NCBI RefSeq assembly: GCF_003201595.1
Contig: NZ_QJJS01000001.1
Span: forward strand, 1-64,000
Source of the DNA: Sphaerotilus hippei
GTDB taxonomy: Bacteria > Pseudomonadota > Gammaproteobacteria > Burkholderiales > Burkholderiaceae_C
Reading direction: 5' to 3'
DNA length: 64,000 nt
Made by a program: the position numbers and the translations under genes. Below, piece after piece: positions 56,456 through 64,000 of this stretch; the first letter of the stretch is position 1, and every line of letters starts with the position of its first letter. Under the pieces are notes generated by a model that worked only from the letters and a program-made list of their open reading frames with translations, was not told where the DNA came from and ran no database searches.

Positions 56456-57244
56456 TCAGAGCGGCAGCTCGCCGGCCGGGCGACCCAGCCACTTCTGCGA
56501 CATGCGGTCGAGCTCGCCGGCGGCCCGGGCCGACGCGATGATCTCGTTGATCCTCAGGCGCAGCTTGTCCTCGCCCTTGGCCACGCCGATGAAACAGGGC
56601 GAGTCCTTGAGCACGAACTTGTATTCGACGCTGAGTTGCGGGTTGCGCGCCATCATGTTGCCGGCCACCGCCGCACCGACGGCGATCGACTGCACCTGGC
56701 CTGACACGAAGGCGGCCACGGTGGCGTTGTTGTCCTCGAAGCGGCGCACGTCCATGGTGGACGGACCGATCTTGCCCAGTTCCTGGTCCTCCATCGCGCC
56801 GCGGGTCACGCCCACGGACTTGCCGGCCAGGTCGGCCGCGCCCTTGATGGCGATCGTCTTCGGCCCGAACACCGCCTGGTAGAAGGGTGCATAGGCGGAG
56901 GTAAAGTCGATGACCTTCTCCCGCTCAGCGTTCTTGCCCAGCGTCGAGATCACCAGGTCGACCTTGCGGGTCTGCAGATAGGGAATGCGGTTGGCGCTGG
57001 TGACCGGCACGTACTCGACCTTGACGCCCAGCCTGGCGGCGATCAGGTTGGCCATGTCGACGTCGTAGCCCTGGGGCTTCATGTCGGTGCTGACGAAACC
57101 GTAGGGCGGGTAGTCGGTCGGCACCGCGATGGTGATGAGCTTCTTGGCCATCACGTCGTCGAGGGCGGTCTGCGCGGCCGCCTGCTGGCTGCTGCTCAGG
57201 CCCAGCAGGGCAAGACTCAAGGCAATGGCGTGGCGACGGAACAT
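56456..57244 (-). CDS. Polar amino-acid ABC transporter substrate-binding protein
   Basis: A 262-residue periplasmic protein (SBP_bac_3 fold). Signal peptide to about residue 25 (AAAQ). The opening ITIAVPTDYPPYGFVSTDMKPQGYDVDMANLIAARLGVKVEYV is typical of glutamate/lysine/cystine binders; the exact amino acid cannot be read. Heads the four-gene operon. The ATG at 57244 gives a proper signal peptide. Confidence 0.92.
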   Translation of the reverse strand: MFRRHAIALSLALLGLSSSQQAAAQTALDDVMAKKLITIAVPTDYPPYGFVSTDMKPQGYDVDMANLIAARLGVKVEYVPVTSANRIPYLQTRKVDLVISTLGKNAEREKVIDFTSAYAPFYQAVFGPKTIAIKGAADLAGKSVGVTRGAMEDQELGKIGPSTMDVRRFEDNNATVAAFVSGQVQSIAVGAAVAGNMMARNPQLSVEYKFVLKDSPCFIGVAKGEDKLRLRINEIIASARAAGELDRMSQKWLGRPAGELPL

Positions 57245-57384
57245 CGGGCGGACTCCTGCGGCAAAAGGGGATCGGACGGATCGGCCCCGCTCGCACCACG
57301 CAGGTGCAGGCTCGGGCCGGATCCCGAGCGGTTCGCAATCTGCATGCCAATGTGTATACGATCGATGCCGGCGCACCGATGGCG

Positions 57385-58191
57385 TCAGCCGAGGTCGTCG
57401 AGCCCGACGTGATCGAGCATGCCGAGCAGCTGCCGCTCGAGCCAGTCCGGCGCATCCAGCGGCAGGTCGTGGCCGGCAGCGGGGTGCACATGCAGCGGCA
57501 GGCCCCAGGCCTCGGCCAGCGCCCGCGAGCAGCGCGGATCGACCAGCTGGTCACCCGCACCGGCCAGCAGGCGCAGGGGCACGGCCGGCCGCACGGCCGG
57601 CGCCTGGAAGCGGGCGGCCGCCACCAGCTGGCGCCAGGCGTTGCGGGCGCTCACCGGACACTGCCGGCGCCAGCGCACCCAGTCCTGCAGCAGGGCACGG
57701 GCCGCATCGCCGTCCGGCGCGAACTGCCGCGAGGTCAGGCGCAGGATGGTGCGCTCCCAGCGCGGGGCATCGGCCCGGCCGGCCAGGCAGCGCAGCAGCG
57801 CCGGCACGCTGGCCGGCCGCAGGCGCTGCCACGGCGGGCTGAAGGGCCGCACGCTGGTGTTGACCAGCACGCAGTGCGCCAGCTCACGGGGATGGCGATC
57901 GGCCCAGGCGATGGCCACCATCGCCCCCAGCGACATCGCCAGCAGGTGGTAAGGCGCCAAGGCCCCCGCGGCCTGCAGCTCGGCACGCAGCCCCTCGACC
58001 ATGTCCTCGACCCGCAGCGGGCTGGTTTCGCGCCAGCGCCGGCCGTTGCCGGGCAGGTCGGGGGTCAGCACGCGGGCGCCCGGCAGCGCCGCGGCCAGGC
58101 GCTGCGGCCAGGGGCCCCAGTGGCGCGCCTCGCGGGTCAGGCCGCGCAGCAGCACCCAGGTGGGTCCGGCCGCGCTGGGCGGGGGGCTCAC
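57385..58191 (-). CDS. Alpha/beta hydrolase
   Basis: A 268-residue alpha/beta hydrolase: the nucleophile elbow AMSLGAM (G-x-S-x-G-like with M-S-L) and the C-terminal GHDLPLD histidine. The start is a GTG at 58191 overlapping the stop of the M14 gene (GTGA), which fits the operon better than the ATG at 58236 that would overlap by 49 bp. Substrate unknown. Confidence 0.85.
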   Translation of the reverse strand: MSPPPSAAGPTWVLLRGLTREARHWGPWPQRLAAALPGARVLTPDLPGNGRRWRETSPLRVEDMVEGLRAELQAAGALAPYHLLAMSLGAMVAIAWADRHPRELAHCVLVNTSVRPFSPPWQRLRPASVPALLRCLAGRADAPRWERTILRLTSRQFAPDGDAARALLQDWVRWRRQCPVSARNAWRQLVAAARFQAPAVRPAVPLRLLAGAGDQLVDPRCSRALAEAWGLPLHVHPAAGHDLPLDAPDWLERQLLGMLDHVGLDDLG

Positions 58192-59309
58192 CGCCGCCCC
58201 CGGTACCAGAGCGCCAGCGCCTGCTGGTGGTGCCATTCGCGTGCCGCGCCTTCGGGCATCCAGCGGCGGTGGCCGATGGCCGCGCGCACGACGAAGTCCA
58301 GCCAGCCCAGGTGGCGGCGCAGCACCCGCTGCTGGCGGTGCGCGATCAGCGGATTGAAGAGGCCGTGGCGGGTGAAGAGCTGGCGCGGGTTCTTGCGCAC
58401 CCACATCCACGAGCCCATCTCCAGCGTCAGCGGCAGGAAGACCCGCGGCGAGGCCGCGCAGGCCTGCAGGTAGAGGTAGTCCCACAGGTCACCGTGGGCG
58501 AGGTACTGGCGGCTCTGCGGCTCGAAGACGTAGGGGTGGTGCAGCTGGGTCTGGTCGAGGATGGCCTTGAGCGCATGCAGCTCGGGCAGGTGGGCGATCG
58601 GCTCCGGCGTGTGGGCATGCGGGAACCAGATGCGGTCGTTGACGCCGAAGCCGGAGTGGCAGTCCACCACCAGGCTGAAGCGGTGCGGCAGCAGCTCCCG
58701 CTCGACCAGGGTGCAGACGGCCTGGTTCTCCATCTCCATGGCTGCGCCCCGCGGGCCGCGGTACCAGGGCAAGCCGGCACTCAGGCGCTGCCCGCCGACC
58801 AGGAAAGGCACCCGCGAGCGGGCGTCGAGCGGGGCGTTGCGCATCAGGTCGACCCCGTTGGGGTTGGCGCGGGTGCCGCGCCAGACCCCTCCCGGGTTGA
58901 CCATGGGCATGAACACCAGGCGCACCTGCTCGAGCTCGCGGTGCAGCACGGCATCCCAGGCCAGTCGCTTGATCAGGCTGTGCAGGTAGGCGATGACCAC
59001 CTCGGCGCCGATGCGCTCGAGCCCGTGCACGCCGCCGAAGAAGCCCACGGCCGGCACCTCGGGGTCCGGGTTGCCCAGCGTGTAGGCCTGCACCGGAAAA
59101 CGCCGGGTGCCCACCATGACCTCACACAGCACCTCGTGGGCCAGGTGGGGCGAGCCTTCACCCGACAGCGCACGCAGGCCCGCCAGATCGGCCAGGTCGG
59201 CCCGTTCGTTCAGCTCGGCTTCAGGCAAGGCGGACAAGGGACGGGTGCCGGATCGATGCAATCCGCCAGCATACGCGGACCGGCCGGCCTGCCGCCTGGG
59301 TGTTGGCAC
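58188..59309 (-). CDS. M14-family zinc carboxypeptidase/deacylase-like protein
   Basis: A 373-residue protein of the M14 fold (DUF2817-like). Zinc ligands H95 and E98 (GGVHGLERIG) and H218 (DCHSGFG), general base E297 (LTLEMGSW), and the arginine-rich RGTRANPNGVDLMRN loop. No signal peptide. It is translationally coupled to the hydrolase behind it. The GTG at 59309 is the ORF start; the first 25 residues look poorly conserved. Confidence 0.85.
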   Translation of the reverse strand: MPTPRRQAGRSAYAGGLHRSGTRPLSALPEAELNERADLADLAGLRALSGEGSPHLAHEVLCEVMVGTRRFPVQAYTLGNPDPEVPAVGFFGGVHGLERIGAEVVIAYLHSLIKRLAWDAVLHRELEQVRLVFMPMVNPGGVWRGTRANPNGVDLMRNAPLDARSRVPFLVGGQRLSAGLPWYRGPRGAAMEMENQAVCTLVERELLPHRFSLVVDCHSGFGVNDRIWFPHAHTPEPIAHLPELHALKAILDQTQLHHPYVFEPQSRQYLAHGDLWDYLYLQACAASPRVFLPLTLEMGSWMWVRKNPRQLFTRHGLFNPLIAHRQQRVLRRHLGWLDFVVRAAIGHRRWMPEGAAREWHHQQALALWYRGRR

Positions 59310-59398
59310 GGAGTCACGGCGTCACGGACCTGCCATGCCCCGGTCATGCCGCGCCGCTAGCGTGGCAGGTTTCCAGTCCCGCACGGGGAGTCCCCGCC

Positions 59399-59524
59399 AT
59401 GACACGTCGCCTGTTTCCGTGGATCGTCCACCCTGCCCTGGCGCTGGGCAGCACCCTGCTGTGGGGCGCGATCGAGTTCGTCGCCCTGTGCCGCTGCCGG
59501 CTGGGCGTGCGGCGCAGCGACTGA
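59399..59524 (+). CDS. Small membrane protein, 41 residues
   Basis: A 41-residue ORF with a hydrophobic helix (HPALALGSTLLWGAIEFVAL) and a basic, cysteine-containing end (CRCRLGVRR). The ATG at 59399 is preceded by GGGGAG, but this ribosome site is half of a small hairpin (cgggg 59384-59388 with ccccg 59392-59396). No family recognised; conservation would have to be checked. Confidence 0.55.
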   Translation: MTRRLFPWIVHPALALGSTLLWGAIEFVALCRCRLGVRRSD

Positions 59525-59667
59525 CGTCCTGACGCGGCGTCACGTCCACCGTCGAACAGCACAAAAAGCTATCGAACAAATCAGGACGATTGATCCTGAA
59601 GATGGGTGATTTCGGCGACCATGAACCCCTGTCCAGGCCGCGTGGCCAGTTTCCGGGAGCATCGATC

Positions 59668-59889
59668 ATGGCCAAGTCCGCCACCTTCGGCGTCATGCAC
59701 GTCGGCATCGCCTTCGGCGTGAGCTACTCGCTCACCGGCAACTGGCAGATGGCCGGGGCGATCACCATCGCCGAGCCCATCGTCAACACGGTGGCGCACT
59801 ACTTCTTCGACCGCTGGTGGGAGGGCCGCCAGGACGCCCAGTCGTCGCAGGACGGCACCTCACCCGACCCCGTGGCCCTGCCCGCCTGA
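59668..59889 (+). CDS. DUF2061 membrane protein
   Basis: A 73-residue protein with the DUF2061 pattern AKSATFGVMHVGIAFGVSYSLTGNWQMAGAI and EPIVNTVAHYFFDRWWE, two membrane segments. Function unknown. The ATG at 59668 follows GGGAG by 8 bp, which favours it over a longer ORF. Confidence 0.88.
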   Translation: MAKSATFGVMHVGIAFGVSYSLTGNWQMAGAITIAEPIVNTVAHYFFDRWWEGRQDAQSSQDGTSPDPVALPA

Positions 59890-59906
59890 GGCGGCCCACG
59901 AGCCTT

Positions 59907-60173
59907 TCAGGGCCGGGTCGCGGCCTCCAGCCAGCCCAGCCAGTGCATCGCCTGCCCACGGTCCTGTCCGCACATCTGCGGGTCGGGCTGCAGCCCGGCG
60001 CAGACCGCCGGGCGGTCCGGGTGGCCGAAGAGGCGGCAACGCAGCTGCTCGTCGAGCTGGACGCAGGGCACGCCGGCGGGCTTGCCCGCAGGCATGCCGG
60101 GGATGGGGCTGGAGATCGACGGCGCGGTGCAGCAGGCGCCACACCGCGGTCGACAAGGATGGGCTGGACTCAT
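59907..60173 (-). CDS. YkgJ-family cysteine-cluster protein
   Basis: An 88-residue protein with eight cysteines, CRPRCGACC near the N-terminus and [22 protein letters not shown] later, the pattern of the zinc/iron-binding YkgJ family. Function unknown. It converges on the DUF2061 gene, 17 bp away. Confidence 0.85.
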   Translation of the reverse strand: MSPAHPCRPRCGACCTAPSISSPIPGMPAGKPAGVPCVQLDEQLRCRLFGHPDRPAVCAGLQPDPQMCGQDRGQAMHWLGWLEAATRP

Positions 60174-60222
60174 GACCCGGCGATGGTAAGGTGCCGGTCG
60201 ACCCCGAACAGGAAACCACGCC

Positions 60223-60822
60223 GTGAACTACGCCCAGCACAACCCCGCCCTGCCCCTGGACCCGCTGACCGATGACGATCTGAACAAGCTCGAGCAGATC
60301 CTCAACGGCGTGCCCACCGAATCCGCGATGGACCTGGAGTGCCTGGACGGCTACCTGACCGGGTTGCTGGTCTCGCCCCGGCTGCCGCCCACCGAAGCCT
60401 GGATCCCGCTGATCTGGGGCGGTGACACGCCCGAAGGCCCGCCCTTCGTCAGCGGCAAGGCGCACAAGCGCTGCGTGCTGCTGATCATGCGCCTGCTGGC
60501 CGAACTGGACGCCCGCCTGCGCCACGACGTCGAGGCGATCGAGCCGATGTTCGGCGCGGCCTGGGTCGACGACGAGGAGCTGGTGGATGGCGAGCTCTGG
60601 TGCATCGGTTTCCTGCATGGCCTGTCCGCCTGTGCCGAACAGTGGGACGGTCACCTCGACGATGCCGCCGTGGCCCTGGCGCTGCGCCCGATCAGCCTGA
60701 TGGGCAGCGACGAGTTGGGCGCCGAGGATGCCGCGCTGATCGAGACGCCCCGGCAGCGCGACGAATGGAGCCGCCAGGTGCCGGAATCGGTCGTGACGCT
60801 CTACCGCCACTGGCGGCCCTGA
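60223..60822 (+). CDS. UPF0149 (YecA-like) protein
   Basis: A 199-residue protein of the UPF0149 family: [18 protein letters not shown] and [16 protein letters not shown]. It lacks the C-terminal SEC-C zinc motif seen in YecA. Function unknown. The start is a GTG at 60223. It is followed by the YgjP-like gene at 3 bp, so the two form an operon. Confidence 0.88.
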   Translation: MNYAQHNPALPLDPLTDDDLNKLEQILNGVPTESAMDLECLDGYLTGLLVSPRLPPTEAWIPLIWGGDTPEGPPFVSGKAHKRCVLLIMRLLAELDARLRHDVEAIEPMFGAAWVDDEELVDGELWCIGFLHGLSACAEQWDGHLDDAAVALALRPISLMGSDELGAEDAALIETPRQRDEWSRQVPESVVTLYRHWRP

Positions 60823-60825
60823 GAC

Positions 60826-61410
60826 ATGGCGTCGTCGCCCCGTCCGGCCGGGTCCGTCGACACCGGCGCGGCGGCCCTGCAGCCGCGCCCGGCGCTGCCG
60901 TATCTGGGCAGCTACCCGCCGGCGCTGCGCCAGCAGGTGCAGGACCTGATCGACGCCGGCCGCCTGGGCTCGTGGCTGCAGCAGCGTTATCCGCAGGTGC
61001 ACACGGTGCAGACCGATCGTCTGCTGTACGAGTACACCATGGAGCTGAAGGACCGCTACCTGCGCAGCAGCGTGCCGCTGTCCAAGGTGGTGTACGACCC
61101 CAAGCTGCACATCATCCGCAACGCGCTGGGCACCCACACCACCGTGGCGCGGGTCCAGGGGGGCAAGCTGAAGGCCAAGCGCGAGATCCGGGTGGCCCAG
61201 CTCTTTCGCCAGGCTGCGCCCGAGTTCCTGAAGATGATCGTCGTGCACGAGCTCGCCCACCTGCGCGAGCGGGAGCACGACAAGGCCTTCTACGCGCTGT
61301 GCGCGCACATGGAACCCGACTACCACCAGCTCGAGTTCGACCTGCGCCTGTGGCTGACCTGGCGCGAACTGGCCCCTGCCCCCGCCGCTGCCCCCGCCCA
61401 CCCGGCCTGA
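60826..61410 (+). CDS. YgjP-like M48-family metallopeptidase domain protein
   Basis: A 194-residue protein. The zinc motif HELAHLREREHDKAFY places H141, E142 and H145, with H151 in the position typical of the YgjP domain (DUF45). The C-terminus LWLTWRELAPAPAAAPAH is low complexity. The role of YgjP-like proteins is not settled. It starts 3 bp after the UPF0149 gene. Confidence 0.88.
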   Translation: MASSPRPAGSVDTGAAALQPRPALPYLGSYPPALRQQVQDLIDAGRLGSWLQQRYPQVHTVQTDRLLYEYTMELKDRYLRSSVPLSKVVYDPKLHIIRNALGTHTTVARVQGGKLKAKREIRVAQLFRQAAPEFLKMIVVHELAHLREREHDKAFYALCAHMEPDYHQLEFDLRLWLTWRELAPAPAAAPAHPA

Positions 61411-61417
61411 AACGACG

Positions 61418-61443
61418 GGCCTTGTTCCACGTGGAACAAGGCC
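61418..61443. promoter_or_regulatory. parS: parS centromere site 1 in the mnmG upstream region
   Basis: A 26-bp perfect palindrome with the 16-bp core TGTTCCACGTGGAACA (61423-61438), two bases from the consensus TGTTTCACGTGAAACA, symmetrically. Lies 8 bp after the YgjP-like stop. It could be read as a terminator, but sequence and place beside mnmG-rsmG favour parS. Confidence 0.8.
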
Positions 61444-61479
61444 TCGACCGGATCAGGGCACCACGCCCCGGCTCGTGAC

Positions 61480-61488
61480 TTGTCCACA
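61480..61488 (+). promoter_or_regulatory. DnaA-box-like 9-mer
   Basis: TTGTCCACA differs from TTATCCACA at one position. A single copy is seen; I do not call an origin in this window. Confidence 0.3.
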
Positions 61489-61529
61489 GCCTGTCACTTA
61501 AAATGGCGTGCTTCCCGTATCGAACACGT

Positions 61530-61560
61530 CCCGCCAGTCAGCTGCTGTGCGGGTTTTTTT
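61530..61560 (+). terminator. Terminator-like structure upstream of mnmG
   Basis: cccgc (61530-61534) pairs with gcggg (61549-61553), followed by seven T residues. It lies 50 bp before the mnmG start and behind a possible -10 (TAAAAT, 61499-61504). It may end read-through from the UPF0149-ygjP unit, form the 3' end of a small RNA of about 50 nt, or be an attenuator. Confidence 0.65.
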
Positions 61561-61609
61561 GCTGGCATTCCCACCCCTGCGTGGACAGCCGGCCCGAGGT
61601 GGACCCCGT

Positions 61610-63628
61610 ATGCTGTATCCCCAGGAATTTGACGTCATCGTCGTCGGCGGTGGACATGCCGGCACCGAAGCCGCGCTCGCCGCTGCACGCATGGGCGTGC
61701 GCACGCTGCTGCTGACCCACAACATCGAGACCCTCGGCCAGATGAGCTGCAACCCGTCGATCGGCGGGATCGGCAAGGGCCATCTGGTGAAGGAGGTCGA
61801 TGCGCTGGGGGGTGCGATGGCGATGGCCACCGACGAGTCGGGCATCCAGTTCCGCATCCTCAACTCGAGCAAGGGCCCGGCCGTGCGGGCCACCCGGGCA
61901 CAGGCCGATCGCATCCTCTACAAGGCGGCGATCCGTGAGCGGCTGGAGAACCAGCCCCATCTGTGGATCTTCCAGCAGGCGGTCGATGACCTGATGGTCG
62001 AGGGCGACCGGGTGGTCGGCGCGGTGACCCAGATCGGCGTGCGGTTCCGCGCCCGGGCGGTGGTGCTGACGGCCGGCACCTTCCTCGACGGCAAGGTGCA
62101 CGTGGGCCTCAACAACTACCCGGCCGGACGCGCGGGCGATCCGCCGGCGGTGAGCCTGTCGGCGCGCCTGAAGGAGCTGAAGCTGCCCCAGGCGCGGCTG
62201 AAGACCGGCACGCCTCCACGCATCGACGGCCGCTCGATCGATTTCAGCCGCTGCACCGAGCAGCCCGGCGACCTGGATCCGGTGCCGGTGTTCAGCTTCC
62301 TGGGCGACGCGGCCCAGCATCCACGCCAGGTGCCCTGCTGGATCACGCACACCAACCAGCAGACCCACGACATCCTGCGCACCGGTTTCGACCGCAGCCC
62401 GATGTTCACCGGCGTGATCGAAGGGGTCGGGCCGCGTTATTGCCCCAGCATCGAGGACAAGATCAACCGGTTCGCCGACAAGGACTCGCACCAGATCTTC
62501 CTGGAGCCCGAAGGCCTGACGACCAACGAGTTCTACCCGAACGGCATCTCGACCTCCCTGCCCTTCGACATCCAGCTGGCCGCGGTGCGCACGATGGCCG
62601 GGCTGGAGAACGCCTACATCCTGCGCCCGGGCTACGCGATCGAATACGACTACTTCGACCCCCGCGAGCTGCGCTCGACCTTCGAGTCCAAGGCCATCGG
62701 CGGGCTGTTCCTGGCCGGCCAGATCAACGGCACCACCGGCTACGAAGAAGCGGCGGCACAAGGCCTGTTTGCGGGTGCCAACGCCGCCCTGCAGGTCCAG
62801 GGCAAGGACGCGCTGACGCTGGGCCGGGACCAGGCGTATCTGGGCGTGCTGGTCGACGACCTGATCACCAAGGGCGTGACCGAGCCCTACCGCATGTTCA
62901 CCAGCCGGGCCGAGTTCCGGCTGCAGCTGCGCGAGGACAACGCCGACATGCGCCTGACCGAGATCGGCCGGCAGGTCGGCCTGGTCGACGACCGGCGCTG
63001 GGATGCCTTCAACCGCAAGCGGGACGCTGTTTCACGTGAAACCGAGCGGCTGAAATCGACCTGGATCTTCCCGAGCATCTTCCCGGCCGCCGAGGCCGAA
63101 GCCCTGCTGGGCAAGGCCATCGACCACGAGTACAACCTGGGTGACCTGCTGCGCCGACCGGGCATCAGCTTCGACACCCTGTCACAGGTGATGACGGTGG
63201 CCGAGCGTCAGCGTGCGCTGCAGGCCGGCCACCCCGAAGCGGCCGCCGTGGTTTCACGTGAAACACTGCGCACCGAACTGGGCGCGGCCGTGGCCGACGC
63301 GGTGATCGAGCAGGTCGAGATCGCGACCAAGTACGCCGGCTACATCGACAAGCAGAACGACGAGGTGCAGCGCGCCGCCGGCCTGGAGCACCTGAAGCTG
63401 CCGGCCGAGCTGGACTATGCCCAGGTCACCGCGCTGTCCTTCGAGGTGCGCCAGACGTTGATCAAGCACCAGCCGGAAACCCTGGGTCAGGCCTCGCGCC
63501 TGTCGGGGGTCACTCCGGCGGCGATCTCGCTGCTGCTGATCCACCTGAAGAAACGCCGCGGCCGCAGCGAGATCACCGGTGATCCGCGCCCCAGCGCCTC
63601 TCCCTCCAACCCCAGCGTGACCGCCTGA
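61610..63628 (+). CDS. mnmG: tRNA uridine-5-carboxymethylaminomethyl modification enzyme MnmG
   Basis: MnmG (GidA) with MnmE adds the cmnm5 group to wobble uridine 34 of certain tRNAs; it binds FAD and folate. The 672-residue protein has the FAD motif [19 protein letters not shown] (GGGHAG at 13-18), [18 protein letters not shown] and [16 protein letters not shown]. Two parS sites lie inside it, both read as VSRET. The ATG at 61610 was chosen over ORF codons further upstream because [15 protein letters not shown] is the family start. Confidence 0.97.
   Translation: MLYPQEFDVIVVGGGHAGTEAALAAARMGVRTLLLTHNIETLGQMSCNPSIGGIGKGHLVKEVDALGGAMAMATDESGIQFRILNSSKGPAVRATRAQADRILYKAAIRERLENQPHLWIFQQAVDDLMVEGDRVVGAVTQIGVRFRARAVVLTAGTFLDGKVHVGLNNYPAGRAGDPPAVSLSARLKELKLPQARLKTGTPPRIDGRSIDFSRCTEQPGDLDPVPVFSFLGDAAQHPRQVPCWITHTNQQTHDILRTGFDRSPMFTGVIEGVGPRYCPSIEDKINRFADKDSHQIFLEPEGLTTNEFYPNGISTSLPFDIQLAAVRTMAGLENAYILRPGYAIEYDYFDPRELRSTFESKAIGGLFLAGQINGTTGYEEAAAQGLFAGANAALQVQGKDALTLGRDQAYLGVLVDDLITKGVTEPYRMFTSRAEFRLQLREDNADMRLTEIGRQVGLVDDRRWDAFNRKRDAVSRETERLKSTWIFPSIFPAAEAEALLGKAIDHEYNLGDLLRRPGISFDTLSQVMTVAERQRALQAGHPEAAAVVSRETLRTELGAAVADAVIEQVEIATKYAGYIDKQNDEVQRAAGLEHLKLPAELDYAQVTALSFEVRQTLIKHQPETLGQASRLSGVTPAAISLLLIHLKKRRGRSEITGDPRPSASPSNPSVTA
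63028..63043. promoter_or_regulatory. parS: parS site 2, inside mnmG
   Basis: TGTTTCACGTGAAACC matches the 16-bp parS consensus at 15 positions. It is in frame with VSRET of MnmG (GTT TCA CGT GAA AC). Confidence 0.85.
63250..63265. promoter_or_regulatory. parS: parS site 3, inside mnmG
   Basis: GGTTTCACGTGAAACA matches the consensus at 15 of 16 positions and again reads VSRET in frame. Spacing to site 2 is 222 bp. Confidence 0.85.
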
Positions 63629-63629
63629 C

Positions 63630-64000
63630 ATGTCCGATACCCGCAGCGCCGAGCGCCTGACCCTGACCACCGGCGCCCAGGCGCTGGGCCTGTCCCTGAA
63701 CGACACGACGGTCGAACGCCTGCTGGCCTACCTGGACCTGCTGCTGCAGTGGAACCAGACCTACAACCTGACGGCGATCCGCGACCGCCAGCATGCCCTC
63801 ACCCACCACCTGCTCGACAGCCTGACGGTGGTGCTGCCCCTGCAGCGTCACCTGTCCGCACGTTCGCTGTCCCAGGCCAGCGTGCTCGACGTGGGCAGCG
63901 GGGGCGGCCTGCCGGGCGCCGTGCTGGCCAGCGTCTGTCCTGAATTGCAGGTGACCTGTGTCGATGCCGTGGCCAAAAAGGCCGGTTTCATCCGCCAGAC
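63630..64000 (+). CDS. rsmG: 16S rRNA (guanine-N7)-methyltransferase RsmG, N-terminal part
   Basis: RsmG (GidB) methylates G527 of 16S rRNA. About 123 codons are visible before the window ends. LLLQWNQTYNLTAIRD and the SAM motif VLDVGSGGGLPGAVLA are typical. The ATG at 63630 lies 1 bp after the mnmG stop, the usual mnmG-rsmG pair. parAB would be expected next, outside the window. Confidence 0.95.
   Translation, partial: MSDTRSAERLTLTTGAQALGLSLNDTTVERLLAYLDLLLQWNQTYNLTAIRDRQHALTHHLLDSLTVVLPLQRHLSARSLSQASVLDVGSGGGLPGAVLASVCPELQVTCVDAVAKKAGFIRQ

Noticed and set aside
61418-61443. Rho-independent terminator after the YgjP-like gene
   Set aside because: The palindrome has no loop and no T-run and matches the parS core, so parS is the better reading.
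61443-61610. Chromosomal replication origin
   Set aside because: Only one DnaA-box-like 9-mer and no AT-rich unwinding region are seen; oriC may be nearby but not here.

Overview
The window is GC-rich chromosomal DNA from a betaproteobacterium of the order Burkholderiales, probably near Leptothrix/Sphaerotilus/Rubrivivax. I infer this from gene content: a SAH riboswitch before ahcY-tlyA-metF, a PEP-CTERM protein, a smo-type polyol ABC operon, DUF484-xerC, and mnmG-rsmG with parS sites. No rRNA, tRNA or CRISPR array was seen. Genes are dense on both strands, with many 1-4 bp stop/start overlaps.

Layout. 1-3408 is an accessory patch with visibly lower GC. It holds a truncated IS3-type element and one large gene coding for a STAND/NB-ARC ATPase with TPR-like repeats and an N-terminal HEPN-like R-x6-H motif, a candidate defence gene. 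The patch ends in three tandem 20-bp repeats that resemble transposase (TnsB/IstA) binding sites, 23 bp past the glmS stop codon, which is the classic attTn7 position. 3432-16000 is housekeeping: glmS, an Lrp-type regulator, glmU with a degenerate J-domain protein, two lipoproteins, ttcA-folB-folM, a MidA-type methyltransferase, cca, a secreted PEP-CTERM protein and an NDUFA9-like/slt pair.

18-28 kb is centred on one-carbon and methyl metabolism: 5-formyl-THF cyclo-ligase, metF, tlyA, ahcY under a SAH riboswitch, and metK. ompW (with FNR-like boxes), PPK2, a DUF6976 pair, DUF2238 and ProQ lie among them. 28.6-33 kb carries two LpxL-type acyltransferases, dapF, DUF484 and xerC, then an orphan gene. 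33.9-42.7 kb is a leftward polyol operon: ABC importer, polyol dehydrogenase, SDR, AraC regulator and xylulokinase.

43-47.5 kb has rlmI, a universal stress protein, a PhnA-like protein and a DeoR/Gfo-Idh/heme-degrading-domain trio. 47.6-52.1 kb is a gluconate-type module: TRAP transporter and gluconokinase facing a LacI-family repressor, with two palindromic operators between them. 52-57 kb has a subtilisin-like lipoprotein and an amino-acid ABC importer. 57-61.4 kb has an M14 carboxypeptidase/hydrolase pair and several small conserved genes. The right edge is the mnmG-rsmG end of the replication/partition region, with three parS sites, two of them inside mnmG.
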